A stretch of 64,000 bases of DNA from Ceratodon purpureus (GCA_014871385.1 CM026426.1:44750484-44814483); one strand, 5' to 3'; positions 1 through 11,709 are shown, numbered from the stretch's first letter. The notes: a model not told the origin generated them from the sequence alone. A program made the numbers and translations.

Positions 1-27
1 CAATCATACTTTCCCGTTCACTTGCAG

Positions 28-3000
28 GTGGAGCAGCAATATTCGTTTAACACCACCTACACAGAGCTGACCATAGAAAAGTGGTAACTCATAGCCACGG
101 CGAAGATCAGATGGCTTCAGTTCTTCAACTCCTCTGCGGCCACCCGTGAGGCCCGTAAGATCCCACCGAAGCCCGTCAACGAAGAGAGGCTGACATCCTG
201 GCTCGCGAGGGCAACTTTCTGGGCAGAGGTACGTTGCTATTCATTTAGCACTTCAAATGTTTTGACTTGGATATATAATAACTAGATTCTAGCTGATTGC
301 TGTGCAATGTTGCACATTTCAACTATCAGAGCAGGCGTCCGCAAGTTTTGACGAGATTGTGCGACAGGACCAAGTCAGTATTGACATGACAGTCTCCACT
401 GAGCCGATGACTCTGGTAGCTTACGTGGAAGACTGCCGAATGAAGCTTTGGGACCACGTTTTCAATTCATACTTCTGAGGAACCGAAGGTTTCCAGAAAC
501 AACTCAAATTTCGGGAGTTCAAGGGATCAGATCTCGTTGTCAGACGACTTCTTTTCAAGTGTACCCTTATGTTCCATTGGTTTGCACAATCGTGAGGTTC
601 ATAAGTTCCACTGGTTAGTGCTTCGTTATTGAGAATCCTTAAAATTGCGTGGCCGCTATGGTAATCATTTGTGCCACTCAAATGGTTTCAAGTATGCTTA
701 TTAGAATATGCTTTATACATAATGACCAGAAAGGCTCCATTTGCTATGCAAATTGTGACCATGCTAGGCTTTTAATCACCGTGCCATGCCCGCGATGTCT
801 ATGCTTACCATGCTTTCGATTACCCTTCTATGTTGCCTCTGTTTATCATGCTACGCATAACATGCTGCAAAGGGATCGGGTTATGGTGCTCATGAAACTG
901 GTGATGGAATTCTTGCAGATATTTCAAGTATGAGCTCTTGGCCAAGCAGGCAATCAGAAAAGAGAATCTCCCAATTTTTCTTACTGCATGGGTCGACACA
1001 TCGAATGAAGCATGCATGTTCTCAGCTTCACAGCAGCGGACATGGACAACTTCTCATCTTACTGCTGGAGCATGGTACTTGGACTGTGTGCCAAGTTTTA
1101 CTCCATCCTTCGAAATCGAGGTGCGGAAGTTGAGGGATGCCATCGGTGAGACTGGTATTGAAATGGTGGATTTTCAAGGGATAGAGGTTGAAACTGAGCG
1201 GGCCAAGGCTCTTAAGAGAAGGATCGAGGAGGACCGGAAGAAGGCCTAGAAAGTAAGAGAAGCCAAGGAGAGGGCAAAGCAAAAGGAGCTGGAGAAGGAG
1301 CTGAAAGCAAAGGAAAAATCGGGCAGAAAGGTCAAGAAGAAAATCAACACCCCAGGTCAGGATGATAAGAATAGTCCTTCTGGCAATTCCGGGCAGAAAG
1401 AGAAAAACAACTCAAGGGGTACAAAAAGAGGATCTTCCTATGATCAACTCAATCAACTCTTGGAATTCAACGATGCTGGGGAGTGTCTCCTGAACGACGA
1501 GCTAAATCCTCAACTCATCCCTCAAAGATGTCCTCGCAGGCAGTGGTAATGAATTCACTCCCATGTACCTGGAGATCAAGCGTACCCTGCTTAAGGTAAT
1601 CCAGATCACATGCATTTCGAACTTGTTATAATTTTCGGATGAATTTGCTCATGCCATGATGCCATGGGCATCCCATGATGTGCCATGATGCCATGGTCAT
1701 GGCGGGTAAGGGCCTCTGCACCAGCTTGCTATTGAATTGCCCACCAGCTTGCTCTTGACCAGCCTGTTTAAATGATATTCCTTTGTCAAGTTTTGTGCTT
1801 TTTCTCCTGGTTTTCGTTCTTAATTTTATCCTTGTAACCTGGTGGCCCGGCTCGAGCAGAGTCTAGAGCAATGACACTACAGCCGATCTGAGTTGGCGTT
1901 TTGAAGTGTTGCGGGTATTTGCAGCTCAGTTTATTTAGAATCATGCTCGTAACAACCTCACGTGGTTTTCAATTTCAACCATACCACTAAGTTCTCTTGA
2001 AATTGAATACCTGTACAGGTCACCGATGGGAGAAGCCTCTTCATGAGTGGGAAACAGGTGAAACATCACTTTGTCGACCTTATTATTGCAGATCTACCTG
2101 AGGGCCTTCCTGTCCCCGGCGTTTCAGACCCACCTACATCCATCCCTGCTTGGAACGAAGACTCTACTGATTTTTGGCAGAACACTTTCGACTTTGATAG
2201 AACCACCTGCACGATGACGGAGCCATGATTATTTTTCATCCGTATCATGCAGCAACAAAATCAAACATCTAAGGTTATTGCGATGCATTCAATTTCAGAG
2301 TTGGCAAGGAATGGTGGGCAATGAACCGACTCCACTTGACATCACCCTTCGATCCGTTGGTTACTGTAAGTTTCAATGCTATATGTTAATCCTCTCATTT
2401 TCTTGGACTATCATCTGGACCTCTAATTGATTGTCACAAATCGCCTTTGTGACTTTCTGATAACCATTGAAAATTAAGTCTCAATTTACCTCGAATCTGA
2501 TGAGTTGGCTTTTGTTACCAGTACTTCAGTTCTGTAATCCCAATCCACTTCTTGCCATACAGAGAGCGTACGTCCTAGGCATGGTATGGCCTTTGATTTA
2601 AAATTTGCATTCGTGGAGTGCTTATGGCCTAGGCATAAGATGGACTCTGAATTTATTATTGCATTTTTCCTTGAGGTTATGGCCCATGCATGGCATCTGC
2701 AGCGACTTGGTATGGCATGCGAATTGGAATTTGGGTTCATGGGGTAGTCATGTCTGCTTTGGTCTGGCCCCACACAGAGTTCTAACATTTCAGCCTGGAG
2801 CTCATGTGACACTAACTTCCTTGCTCGTCGTTCTTGGATTTTAGACACTTCGGTTTGGGATTACACTGCTGGTGAAGACCGGACCTCCTGCTTCAAAGTT
2901 TGCTTTTCGGCCTGTCCCTAAGCTGCTGAGCCGTCACGTTGTAGACTTGGGTCGTGACGATTGCTTACAGAATATAGTTCTGCCAGAGAACCAGATGTGC

Positions 3001-3988
3001 AATGGTCGGAAGCCATGGAGAGGCCCCCGTGAGAAATCCGTGGTTCTGATGGAAATGTTGATTGAAGCATGCTCCGACCTTGGAAACGTTGTGTTTGACT
3101 GCACAGCAGCAACTGGTATGTTTTTGGTTTGCCTAAAATTAATGTTTTACCTTCTTCCTCAGAACTTTGCCTATTCTTTAATGTTTTTGAGTGCCACTAA
3201 TAAAATCGAGTGGATTGTACTTCAGGTCCGTCAATCCATGCATGCCGCAACGTTGACCGCCACATCGTGGCCTTGGAGGCTGATGCAGACATTTTCAAGG
3301 CTTTGTCGCAGCCGTTAATTCGGACTTCCACAGTTCCTTAAGCCACCAATACTGAGCATGTCATTGTTGATGATCCTGAGGGTGAAGTTCCCGTTGCTAA
3401 GATCCTTAAGAGATCTCGATTCCTGAAGTGAGTTTAGATACTTTTTCTCTAGTGTTACGTTTTATGTACTCGCATTGAATGTGGAGTGGATTTATAAACA
3501 ATGTGCCATTTGCATTTGCAGATGCGATAATATGGGCTATCCCGTGCATCGTCCTTTCTTTTTTGATCCTAATTTCTACCCTAGCCCTCCACCATCATGG
3601 CATCTTCGATCTTATGCGAACAATGCTGCTATCGAACTGGCTCGTGGTTCTTATCGTTACTATAGATCTGAAAATGCACCAAATAGATCATTGGAATTTG
3701 TTGATATCGAAGCAGATGAGTCAGAGGAGCCAGAAGATGAAGAAGAGCCATCCACTATCACTTTATCGTCCTCTGAAGACGAAGAAGACTACGAAGAAGA
3801 GCGGCGTATCGTACGCTCAATGAGTACATTGGAGGATATTTTGGAAATGTGAGTTAGAGGCGGTAGCGAGTAGATAGAGAACTTTTATGTACCTTTCTAC
3901 TTAATTAACATCTCCTTCCGTTTTTGTTGTTCATTTTAGTCGCTTCAAAGTGTCTGAATCTCAACCCGTCATGGGCTTCAGAATGTAA
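28..3988 (+). pseudogene. ParB/DNA-methyltransferase-like family gene, copy A (3' part, spliced, decayed)
   Basis: The exons can be read as 28-228, 332-about 550, 919-1595, 2019-about 2250, 2299-2365, 2845-3115, 3226-3427, 3522-3848 and 3940-3988, nearly all with AG/GT borders. The product has a lysine/glutamate-rich coiled-coil stretch (1180-1340). It then has a motif-IV-like VDLIIADLPEG (2073-2105), a GAMIIFHP strand, KPWRGPREKS, and a motif-I-like VVFDCTAATG split by the 3116-3225 intron and followed by RHIVALEAD. The order IV then I, with K-P before I, is that of N4-cytosine/N6-adenine methyltransferases fused to ParB domains in bacteria. The tail is acidic and ends at TAA 3986-3988. Stops at 85, 476, 1247 and 3340 and shifts near 1495 and 2205 make it a pseudogene. 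The 5' part lies outside the window. Motif IV reads DLPE, not DPPY, so activity is doubtful even in an intact relative. Confidence 0.6.
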
Positions 3989-4433
3989 TACACCTCTCAG
4001 CATTCCTCACGCAACTTCGTCAATGTTATGATAATGAGCTGTATGTTCTAAACCTTATGTCTCACCTAACAAGACTTAGAGATGCAATTAGTGTGTAAAT
4101 CATTCCACTTGATTGAACTGAACATCGAGTATGCCCAGCCCTTATCTAAAGTCTGACGCATTACCACATTAATATCCTATACCATTACGTAGTGAATGAT
4201 AGCATGCATTAGAGCAATTACATAACAAAGCAATTTCGAAATCCTGAAATGGACCGTGTAGGGCCGAGCACACTAGGATCCAAAAGTAGATGGACTAATG
4301 ACCAAGATTAGTGGGTCCAAATTACGGATAAAATATAATAACAGATACCATCATCCCTAACACAACTTCGCAGCCACAACCAAGAGTACCTTGTTCTGTA
4401 TTTTCATCATCATTTTCTTTTTATTAATTCAGT
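3989..4433. other. Gene-free spacer
   Basis: No coding signal is seen. It is AT-rich 3' flank of copy A running into the T-rich tandem repeat. Confidence 0.5.
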
Positions 4434-5320
4434 CCATCTTATATTCTCATTTATCCCTTCCACTCCCAAGCTCACCCTCATTCCCATCCACGTCATCATT
4501 TTATTTTTCTTTTCCCATTTCCTTTTTTATTTCCCATTTATCCCTTCTATAGGCACCTTTCTTCTCTATTAACACCGCCTTTATTTTTATTTTTATTTTT
4601 TCTCCTTTTTATCCATCTTATATTCTCATTTATTCCTTCCACTCCCAAGCTCACCCTAGAACCCTAAACCCATTATGATTTTGTTTTTGTATTCCACTTC
4701 CCTTTTTTATTTTCCATTTATCCCTTCCATTGGCACCTTTCTTCTTTATTAACACCTCCATTGTTTATTTTTTATTTTTTATCATTCCATCTTATATTCT
4801 CATTTATCCCTTCTACTCCCAAGTTCATCCTCACTCCCATCCTCCTTTTCATTTTATTTTTCTTTTTGCCGTTTCCTTTTCCTTTTTTCCATTTATCCCT
4901 TCCATCGGCACCTTTCTTCTTTATTAACACTGCCTTTGTTATTTTTTTATCTTTTTTTTCCTTTTTTATCCATCTTATATTCTCATTTATCCCTTCCACA
5001 CCCAAGCTCCCCCTCATTCCCATCCCCGTTATGATTTTGTTATTGTTTTCCACTTTCCTTTTTTATTTTCCATTTATCCCTTCCATTGGCACCTTTCTTC
5101 TTTACTAACACCCCCTTTGTTTTTTTTTTTTTTTTTTTCATTCCATCTTATATTCTCATTTATCCCTTCTGCTCCCAAGCTCACCCTCATTCCCATCCTC
5201 GTTTTCATTTTATCTTTCTTTTCCCATTCCCTTTTTTTGATTCTGCATTCCATCGTATATTTTCATTTATCCTTCCTTTGCCACTGTCCACCCTCTTTAT
5301 CCAATAGTCCGATTAATACA
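4434..5320. repeat. Tandem satellite-like array, unit about 177 bp
   Basis: The segment atcttatattctcatttat recurs near 4435, 4614, 4789, 4970 and 5143, with a decayed copy near 5250. Spacing is about 173-181 bp. Each unit also carries tcccttccactcccaagctcaccctc-like and ggcacctttcttctttattaacac-like blocks. The strand is pyrimidine-rich, so the long open frames here are compositional artefacts. Confidence 0.9.
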
Positions 5321-5330
5321 AAGAAAGCAA

Positions 5331-5815
5331 AGTCAGTTTCCTAGTGTCAGAGCAGTGATTCCCAGATTCCATGCTGCGCCTACAAAGTCTGCTCGGGCCT
5401 TGCAATAAGTTCCAGGTCATGCCTATCCACTCTCATTCTATAAATTCGTGGCCTTCAGAACATTGCTCCAAACTGGTGACTTAAGAGAGGCAGCTCATGA
5501 GAAAAATTTGTTCGCACAGTTATTACATTCTAGGGATTCGGCATCCATACCCCACACTTGCAGTACACACCTAGGTTTAGTCTACTAGTTACTAGGTTCC
5601 AATCATTATCTTATTCAGCACAGAATCCATTCTTTGTACACTCTTTTCAACTTATACAACCTTGCATTGGAATTTTACTCTATGCTTGTCATTTCTTTCT
5701 TTCATGCTAAGTCTTTTTTTCTACTTCTCTTTTCTTTTTTTTGTAAATGTTATAAAACATATTTCATTGTTTTTTTAATTGTTTTTCTCTTTCACATACA
5801 GATCATATATTCTCT
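5331..5815. other. Gene-free spacer
   Basis: No coding, RNA or repeat signal is recognised between the satellite array and the minisatellite. Confidence 0.4.
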
Positions 5816-5821
5816 CATAAT

Positions 5822-6018
5822 GCACATTACATACACATCACATACGCATCACATACACATCACATTCAGATCACATACACATCACATACACATCACATAC
5901 ACATCACATACACATCACATACACATCACATACACATCTCATATACATATCATACACATCTTATACACATTACATGCACATCACATACACATCACATATA
6001 CATCCCATACACATCACG
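5822..6018. repeat. 11-bp minisatellite (acatcacatac)n
   Basis: There is a near-perfect run of acatcacatac-type units, with variants such as atctcatatac and attacatgcac toward the right end. The His/Thr/Ser-rich ORF over it is the repeat read in frame, not a gene. Confidence 0.95.
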
Positions 6019-7079
6019 CACCAATCAAGGTCGATCAGATAAGCCGGTCAGCAATTCACCAAGTTTATCCCATAATCTTTGGTGGCAGCGAATATAACTT
6101 GAATATAATCCTGTACATGTGAGCAAATTAACGTCAATTGGGCAGTGGCTTCGGTGTATTGTACTTCTCGAGAAAAAGCAATGGATGTCGTACCTCGCAA
6201 AGGATAATCGCTCGGGCCATTCCCAAACTGACATAAACAATTCAAATCGGATGAAAGAAAAATGTAATAAAAGAAAAAATTTGCACTTGCTCCGCAGTCT
6301 TTTTATACGCCAATTTACCCTTTATCTCTCTTACTTGGCTATACTTTATCTTGATAGTAGACTTAGGGACTAAATAAAGAATAATATTTTATTCTTAGAA
6401 AATTTCTATGAAATCTAGTAGTCTTCATTATCCTAAACCGTATCCACCACATGATAAACTTAATCCATTCACTTCTCCTGAACTTAGTATGTGGAAAGAT
6501 GAAAATTCAAAATACTAACACCCGTAGCCTTCAATGATGGCTGTAAATCACATCTAAAGACGGATATAGGTATGCACGGAAATAGGCACGTACGGTCGTA
6601 GGTGTTATTAAAGTCATATTTTTCAAAAAAAAATTAATGTAAAAACCAACATGCTGCAGTTGTACACTGTGAGAAACTTCACCAAAAACATCAAAATTTC
6701 TGCAAAGTTACCGCTCACCGCTCTCCGCTCTCCGCTCACCGCTCGCAGAACAACATTTCCTCCTTCTCCACCAGTTTCTTTGTTGCCTTCAAAGCTTTCT
6801 TCTGATTTGTGGAGTTTTTCTTCTGTCCTAGGGCATAGAAGAACACTTTCTGCACCTCTACCTTGTAGTGGCGTGTGTAGTCCTCAGGGCCGTATTGACA
6901 CCAGTTACCTGTTTTGGACAGGAAACGAGGCAGTCATTACCAGAGGGCAAAACAATCCTGAACAACAATAGGGAAAGAAAGCAATTTTTGAAAACTAAGA
7001 AAGTGAACACTCCTTTAGTAGCAAGCTTACCCTGTCCGGGTTTAACATGTAATCCCATACCTGATTTCTTGCACTGCAG
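6019..7079. other. Gene-free spacer
   Basis: Nothing supportable is seen. A small ctctccgctcaccgctc repeat lies near 6710-6745. Confidence 0.35.
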
Positions 7080-7937
7080 ATTCAGCCCTGATTTGCTTCC
7101 GATCATCTTTCTTTATACACTTCCTAGACTCCTCCACAAAGGTACAAGGATGCTGCCTCCCAGACATTTATCCCTCTAGAAGATCATTGAGTCTGTTCCA
7201 AGGGATCGTAGCATACTGCGTTTGCTTGCGATTGCCGAAACCCACATTGATTTTCTCTTCCCACACCAGATTTGTTCTGCTGAATGGTCCTGTTGGCGGA
7301 ATCTGGACAGACGCCTGTACCTTCTCCTTCATCCTCCTCCAAGGTCGCCTTTTCGTGATTTTAGCCAACAAGTCTAAGTCGAAGGGTTTACTGCCTTCCT
7401 CCGCCCCTAAACCTCCTCCACAGCTCAACTTTGGCTCGTTTTGGTCATCAGAGCTTTCACCCGACAAATCAACTTTCTCCAGACTCAGTCGTACTCTCTC
7501 CAGACTCTGTCGTGCTTCCTCCCCATCCCTACATGCAACTTCTTCTTTGTAGCGAACTTGCTCCCACGCCGAAAGCTCCAGATCGGAATCACCGCCTCCT
7601 TGTAATGCTCCGTGCCGGTGTTCTGGACGGGTTCCGAGCACTCCCTCCTACACCAACTGTGCTGGACAGGCGCTAGGTCCGCCTGATTCTGCAGAACTAA
7701 ACCTACAAATTGCAGTAGGTCGACCTCCCTCCTCCCAGCTGACATCGAAGTTCCCACCGTCTTCCTCCTATGTACAATCCTCTCCAATAGCGGACAGATC
7801 GACGGCGTACCTCTGGCTCGGGCCAATGCCCTTGGCTGTTGCAGTCGCAGACTGTACCACACCTCCATGACAAAAAACCAGCGCTGCTTCATCTCCAAGA
7901 AACCCTCGAGACACGACAGTGGAGACCTCCTCTTCAA
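7080..7937 (-). pseudogene. Unrecognised decayed ORF
   Basis: Two overlapping minus-strand frames (7937-7485 and 7641-7168) read as one protein if a frameshift is allowed near 7560. The codons look coding: a charged middle part followed by a block containing NLVWEEKINVGF and ATIPWNRLNDLLEG. The frame continues past a stop near 7168 to about 7080 with HPCTFVEESRK. No family is recognised. Its style, charged linker then compact basic block, resembles element-encoded proteins, but that is inference. A very CpG-rich stretch lies just upstream (8150-8410). Confidence 0.35.
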
Positions 7938-8149
7938 GACACGGTGTGTCGTCGTTCTCTACGGCAGCCGCCTCTCCCTCGTCCATCACATCATGACTCT
8001 ATCTCGAAGTACCTCATAATGGATTTCCCTAAGCAGCCATCAGCTCGAGGACATGATGGGGACATACGCATTGCCGTGCATTCTACAAACAAATTGCAAA
8101 TCATCGATGTCAAAGCAAAATAACAAACAAAAGGCGACACAATGGAACC

Positions 8150-8410
8150 AACCGCCTCCTGCGACGGTGCGAGTAATGAGCCCCACTCCGTGAGAGAGAC
8201 GACACACACCGGCCGCGAGGGAGACGACGACGACGAGGATGAGGGATGAAGACGGGCGGAGGATGAAGGCCCGCCCGAGCGGCCGCTGCAAGACCGATTG
8301 CGAGGGGGCTCCACGGGCACGGGGGCGGGGACGGGGATTTGACTCGATGGGTTGGGTTGCCCTTGCCCGCGAGGGCGGCGGCTGCACCGCTTGTCGGGGG
8401 AGAATAGAGA
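8150..8410. other. CpG-rich, GC-rich segment
   Basis: The sequence is packed with CG dinucleotides (gacgacgacgacgagg, gagcggccgctgc, gggcacgggggcggggacgg), unlike the AT-rich, CpG-poor flanks. It may be a promoter-like island for the minus-strand ORF at 7080-7937, or a simple GC-rich repeat. The short ORFs across it are compositional. Confidence 0.4.
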
Positions 8411-9049
8411 GACCCAGGTTTGTTCTACCAGAGAAAAGTCTGCATACAAGAGGGAATGTAAGTTGGAGTAAGCTGTGACGAAGTATAAACTTAATTACTC
8501 AGAGCTCAAGACGGACTTGAGAACTATGTATGGGAACCTTCAAAATCACGTAATTTTGTAACCAAAGTCAGCAGTTTGTGTGAGTATGGGTTATAATCAT
8601 ATCGGTATACTTAAAGCATAAGAACATAAAATCAACTACTTAGCTGTAGATACGGAGCCCTCTATCTCAGTGCCAATACTTTGAAACTATTTCACAGCCG
8701 TTGCGGGTTGCAAATTTCGGTTCCATCTTTCTCTTCCTGCTCTACACTGTCAAAGCTAAAAAAGCCCCCTCCCTCGTAGTTCAAAATTTCTCCTTCATTG
8801 TGAGCTCCGTCTTCATTGTCTTTAGTGGCTTTTTCTCTGCCTCCAATGTATTCTTCGTCTGATTTGGTTGCGATGTTTTTTGAACAGGTTGCAGTAGCAG
8901 TAGGAGAGCCTATTCCTTATCAAGAAGACAAATATGAAATCAACATTACATGTCAGTGTTTATTATGCAACGTCTGTCATTCATGAAAAATAAAATTCTC
9001 TAATTCTCTGCTCATGAACGTCATACTACTAGCTCGACTTCCGCCTAGG
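8411..9049. other. Gene-free spacer left of the copia element
   Basis: No gene is recognised. It ends at the ccatg target duplication. Confidence 0.4.
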
Positions 9050-9054
9050 CCATG
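9050..9054. repeat. Target-site duplication, left (ccatg)
   Basis: It is identical to 14237-14241 immediately after the 3' LTR. Confidence 0.9.
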
Positions 9055-9185
9055 TGTTAAACTTAGTTCTCATTAGGGTTTCATTCGTTATGTCCTTCAT
9101 CTGAAGTGTGCGGTTGCTTCAGGTATAAGTACCCCGCTTCTCCAAGTGTACAGATCTCTTCTTTCTCTGTAATACAATTACAACA
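9055..9185 (+). repeat. 5' LTR
   Basis: It runs from TGTTAAACTTAG to AATTACAACA. A TATA-like tataag at 9124-9129 is a plausible promoter element. The length is very short for a copia LTR. Confidence 0.95.
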
Positions 9186-9197
9186 TGGTATCAGAGC
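9186..9197 (+). promoter_or_regulatory. Primer-binding site
   Basis: tggtatcagagc directly abuts the 5' LTR. It is the standard plant copia complement to the 3' end of initiator methionine tRNA. Confidence 0.95.
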
Positions 9198-9261
9198 GCT
9201 AGTCTAGAAACGTTCAAATCGCAGATCTGTAGTTTCTTTTCTTTTAGTCCTAGAGTCAGCC

Positions 9262-11709
9262 ATGGATCCCACGAGAGAGGTACCTGAATCAATGAAATTG
9301 GAAGGACAGAGCAACTACATTCTCTGGAGCTACAAGTGCAAGATGATGTTAATGCAGGAGAACCTGTGGAGGTTCGTAGTACCTAACAGTACTCCCCTAG
9401 CAGCCACCAGCAGCTCAAGCAACGTCTCCAGCACCGCCACCTCAGTCACCGCATCCACTCCAACAACACCCAACGTCTCTCCCGCGCCAGCCCATGACAA
9501 CAGCACAAGTAAGATCCGAGCTTGTCGTATCATCATAGCCACAGTAAAAGATTCCATTATCTTGCACATCATTCACTTGAGTGATCCCTCTCAGATCTGG
9601 ACCAGACTTCGAACTTTGTATGTTGTTCAAAGTCCATCTAGACGTCTAGCTTTAAAAGAGAAACTTTATTCTCACAGAATGCAGGAAGGAAAAAGTCTTG
9701 ACTCTCACCTACAGGATGTAAACTCAATCGTAACTCAATTAGCTAGCCTAGGAGTGCAAATAGACAATGAGGATCTAGTGGACAAGGTCCTCTCTAGCCT
9801 CCCCAAGAGCTGGTCTATTTTTAAGACAGTTCATCATGGAAAAGAACGCACTCCCTCTTTCTCCAAGCTCCAAGGCTCTCTTCTTCACAAAGAAAGCTCC
9901 CGCACTCTTGACGCACAACAGGATTCGGAAGACATACTCTATGCTAACCGAGAGCAGTGGGACAGAAACAAGTCGAACAGGGGCCCGAATCGAACCTATT
10001 ACTCCAGTAGAGCAGGACGTAGCGTACCCAGCTCACAAGGAGGACGGTTCAGTAGAGGCCGTAGCCGAGCACCTCCCAATGCTCAAACCTGCAAAACATG
10101 TGGCAAGGAAGGTCACACAGATCTTGAATGCGACGTCAACAAAATCGAGAAGCAAATACGGGACCTGCAGGTCAAGCTCTTGGCACTCAAGACAACCGAA
10201 AGCTCATATTCGGCGCTAGATGACTCACCTGAAAAGGAGGAGTACAGCAAGGACGAGAACCAGGAGGCCACAATTAACGCATGCATGAATGCGTTCTCAG
10301 TTGACAAAGAACCCTGGTTCCTAGACTCGGGTGCAAGTTCGCATGTGACTGGTAACCCCAAGTTGTTCACCGAAAAATCCGCGTCTCACGTCCCTAGCAT
10401 ACGCACAGCAGCAGGTCAGATTTTGCCAGTGGCTTACAAAGGAAATGTATCTTTCTCTACACCTCGAGTAAAAACCCTCTCGGATATTCTCTATGTGCCT
10501 GGAGTCAAGACCAATCTATTCTCTATAGGGCGTCTTACAGACCTAGGTCACAACATCTATTTCAATTGCGACACTTGCTTCATATTTGACGTCTTGCATC
10601 CAGATACAGTGTTCCTACAGGCCACAAGAGACCCAAAGACCAAATTGTACAAACTTTCAGCACACGCAATAGTTTCGGAAAATCTGACATTATCGGCCCT
10701 TCACCAAGCTCTGGTTTATGTTGAAACTACAGATCTGTGGCATAAGACACTCGCCCACATCAACCGACAAAGTCTTTACCACATGAGCAACCAAAATTTG
10801 GTAAAAGGTCTACCAAAAATTCCCTACCTGAAACGCATCTGCTCAGACTGCATAATGGACAAGCTACATTGTGAGAGCTTCCCAAAAATGCGCCCAACCT
10901 TCACCTCAGCTCCTCTCAAGTTAATCCATAGTGATTTATGCGGCCCTCTCACGACACCTACAAGTACAAACTGTAAGTATATACTTACTTTCATAGATGA
11001 TTATTCACGCAAAACGTGGCTCTATTTTTTAGTGCATAAGTCACAGGCTCTTTCCTATTTTCGACAGTTCAAACAGCTTGTAGACACTTCGAATCTCAAA
11101 ATTCAAGCATTGAGAACTGACAGAGGGGGAGAGTATCTCTCACAGGAATTCACTGAGTTTTGCAACACACACGGCATCCGCAGACAACTCACAGCAGGCT
11201 ACTCACCTCAACAAAACGGATGTGCCGAGCGCAAGAACCGCCAGCTGCTTGAAGGAATCCGCAGCGTCGCTTCAGGTACAAAAATACCTCGATTTCTCTG
11301 GGATGAAGTGGCAAAGGCGATGAACTACGTTCAAAACCGGTTGCCTTGCAGAGCTCTCCAGTGTATGACCCCGGAAGAGGCCTTCACCGGCGTTAAGCCA
11401 CATCTCGCCCACCTCAAGGTTATTGGATGTATAGCCTACTGCCACATACCTCCACATATGCGGAGCAAGCTTGACGCCAAAGCTCTCCCAACCATCTTCC
11501 TGGGATATGATGAGGCTTCGAAAGCCTATCGGTGCCGGAACCCTGCAGCCAGAAAAATCATTATCAGCAGAGATATCTTTTTCGATGAAGCCAAGTTTAC
11601 CATAGATTCCTCGCCCCCTACATCCTCTACCACCCTGCTTGCCTTCTCGCTACCCTTATCTTCCAATTCCCCTAACCCTCAGCCATTACTTGAGTCACTC
11701 ACCCCCTAG
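9262..11709 (+). CDS. Copia gag-protease-integrase part of the polyprotein
   Basis: The start is the ATG in agccATGGATCCC, 76 bp after the LTR. Residues 1-260 are gag. A CCHC knuckle (CKTCGKEGHTDLEC) lies at 277-290. The protease motif WFLDSGASSH has its aspartate at 355. The pre-integrase HHCC region is near 494-540 (LWHKTLAHIN). The integrase core has D558 (LIHSDLCGPL), D620 (RTDRGGEY) and E656 (GCAERKNR), giving a D-x35-E spacing. The frame ends at TAG 11707 in the proline/serine-rich linker before reverse transcriptase. Coding resumes in another frame, so a frameshift lies at about 11640-11709. This half looks otherwise intact. Confidence 0.95.
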   Translation: MDPTREVPESMKLEGQSNYILWSYKCKMMLMQENLWRFVVPNSTPLAATSSSSNVSSTATSVTASTPTTPNVSPAPAHDNSTSKIRACRIIIATVKDSIILHIIHLSDPSQIWTRLRTLYVVQSPSRRLALKEKLYSHRMQEGKSLDSHLQDVNSIVTQLASLGVQIDNEDLVDKVLSSLPKSWSIFKTVHHGKERTPSFSKLQGSLLHKESSRTLDAQQDSEDILYANREQWDRNKSNRGPNRTYYSSRAGRSVPSSQGGRFSRGRSRAPPNAQTCKTCGKEGHTDLECDVNKIEKQIRDLQVKLLALKTTESSYSALDDSPEKEEYSKDENQEATINACMNAFSVDKEPWFLDSGASSHVTGNPKLFTEKSASHVPSIRTAAGQILPVAYKGNVSFSTPRVKTLSDILYVPGVKTNLFSIGRLTDLGHNIYFNCDTCFIFDVLHPDTVFLQATRDPKTKLYKLSAHAIVSENLTLSALHQALVYVETTDLWHKTLAHINRQSLYHMSNQNLVKGLPKIPYLKRICSDCIMDKLHCESFPKMRPTFTSAPLKLIHSDLCGPLTTPTSTNCKYILTFIDDYSRKTWLYFLVHKSQALSYFRQFKQLVDTSNLKIQALRTDRGGEYLSQEFTEFCNTHGIRRQLTAGYSPQQNGCAERKNRQLLEGIRSVASGTKIPRFLWDEVAKAMNYVQNRLPCRALQCMTPEEAFTGVKPHLAHLKVIGCIAYCHIPPHMRSKLDAKALPTIFLGYDEASKAYRCRNPAARKIIISRDIFFDEAKFTIDSSPPTSSTTLLAFSLPLSSNSPNPQPLLESLTP

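Noticed and set aside
1600..1700. Repeated catgatgccatg words
   Set aside because: They are short and irregular, too little to call a repeat with a function.
4730..5344. Hydrophobic Phe/Ile/Pro ORFs on the plus strand and a Lys-rich ORF on the minus strand
   Set aside because: They are read-through of the pyrimidine-rich tandem repeat and have no codon or domain signal.
5634..6122. 162-aa ORF with a His-Thr-Ser repeat
   Set aside because: The repeat is the 11-bp minisatellite in frame, and flanking residues look random.
9330..9630. Minus-strand ORFs inside the copia gag
   Set aside because: They are shadows of the plus-strand polyprotein.
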